A DNA stretch of 64,000 nt from Gyrodactylus bullatarudis (Eukaryota; Platyhelminthes; Monogenea; Gyrodactylidea; Gyrodactylidae). A model generated the notes under the pieces. It was not told the origin of the DNA and did not search any database. It saw only the letters and a program-made list of their open reading frames with translations. This document shows positions 63,906 to 64,000 of this stretch, in pieces (positions within the stretch are counted from its first letter, which is position 1; every line of letters begins with the position of its first letter). The DNA lies in the NCBI GenBank assembly GCA_012064415.1, contig SSNU01000162.1, positions 34,686 through 98,685 on the forward strand. The letters are read 5' to 3'. The position numbers were made by a program, and so were the translations under genes.

Positions 63906-64000
63906 ACACCAAATGTACATTTCTCAAAGGTTCATCAGTAGTGTCTCTTTGATAATGATAAAAGTTAAAAGATGAATGAAAATAATAATTTACAAATTAT
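63906..64000 (-). mobile_element. Penelope-like element 3' tail, cut by window edge, with hammerhead-like motif
   Basis: Reverse complement matches 14454-14545, including TTCATTCATCTTTTAACTTT. The ribozyme-like motif is the reverse complement of 63906-63944: stem I ACACTA with TGGTGT (one G-U pair), core CTGATGA, 8-nt ACCTTTGA, GAA, stem III ATGT with ACAT, and T before stem I. The element continues beyond the window. Confidence 0.65.

Overview
The window is AT-rich (about 28% G+C by eye), gene-poor animal nuclear DNA. The animal assignment rests on three metazoan-type genes read in the standard code: a stomatin/MEC-2-like exon (minus, 14658-15476), a PPP1R37-like leucine-rich-repeat gene (plus, 36180-40196) and a complete cAMP-dependent protein kinase catalytic subunit (minus, 47348-50467). 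PKA has six exons and PPP1R37 three, rebuilt from homology plus GT/AG sites. Both genes contain an intron of exactly 26 nt beside introns of one to two kilobases. Among animals, introns this short are best known from dicyemid mesozoans, which are also gene-sparse, so a dicyemid or similarly reduced invertebrate is a reasonable guess. It is an inference, not a proof.

Almost everything else is repeat. Layout: 1-14.6 kb holds Penelope-like element (PLE) debris, a 5'-truncated LINE and foldback MITEs, and may be one very long stomatin intron. 14.6-15.5 kb is stomatin. 15.5-36 kb holds MITE copies, a frameshifted DNA-transposon gene (24.8-26.2 kb) and a zinc-finger-like gene remnant (21.5 kb). 36.2-40.2 kb is PPP1R37. 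40-47 kb is mostly empty, with two abutting TTAA-flanked MITEs at 45.4-46.1 kb. 47.3-50.5 kb is PKA with a LINE and a tiny MITE in its last intron and an alternative first exon upstream. 51.8-52.5 kb is a large foldback. 54.2-57.0 kb is a nested stack: a foldback split by a hAT transposon that is itself split by a SINE-like insertion. 57-64 kb holds PLE debris and a short tandem-repeat coding fragment.

The most interesting signal is a set of hammerhead-ribozyme-like RNAs in the 3' tails of the PLE family (11956-11994, 14507-14545 and 63906-63944 on the minus strand). Stems I and III differ between copies but stay paired, which is covariation. A second tail family (19741-19810, 62289-62360) has a similar but weaker layout. 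The second strong signal is the pair of 26-nt introns, and the third is the phase-matched alternative first exon of PKA. The three cellular genes are unrelated in function and I see no operon-like link between them.
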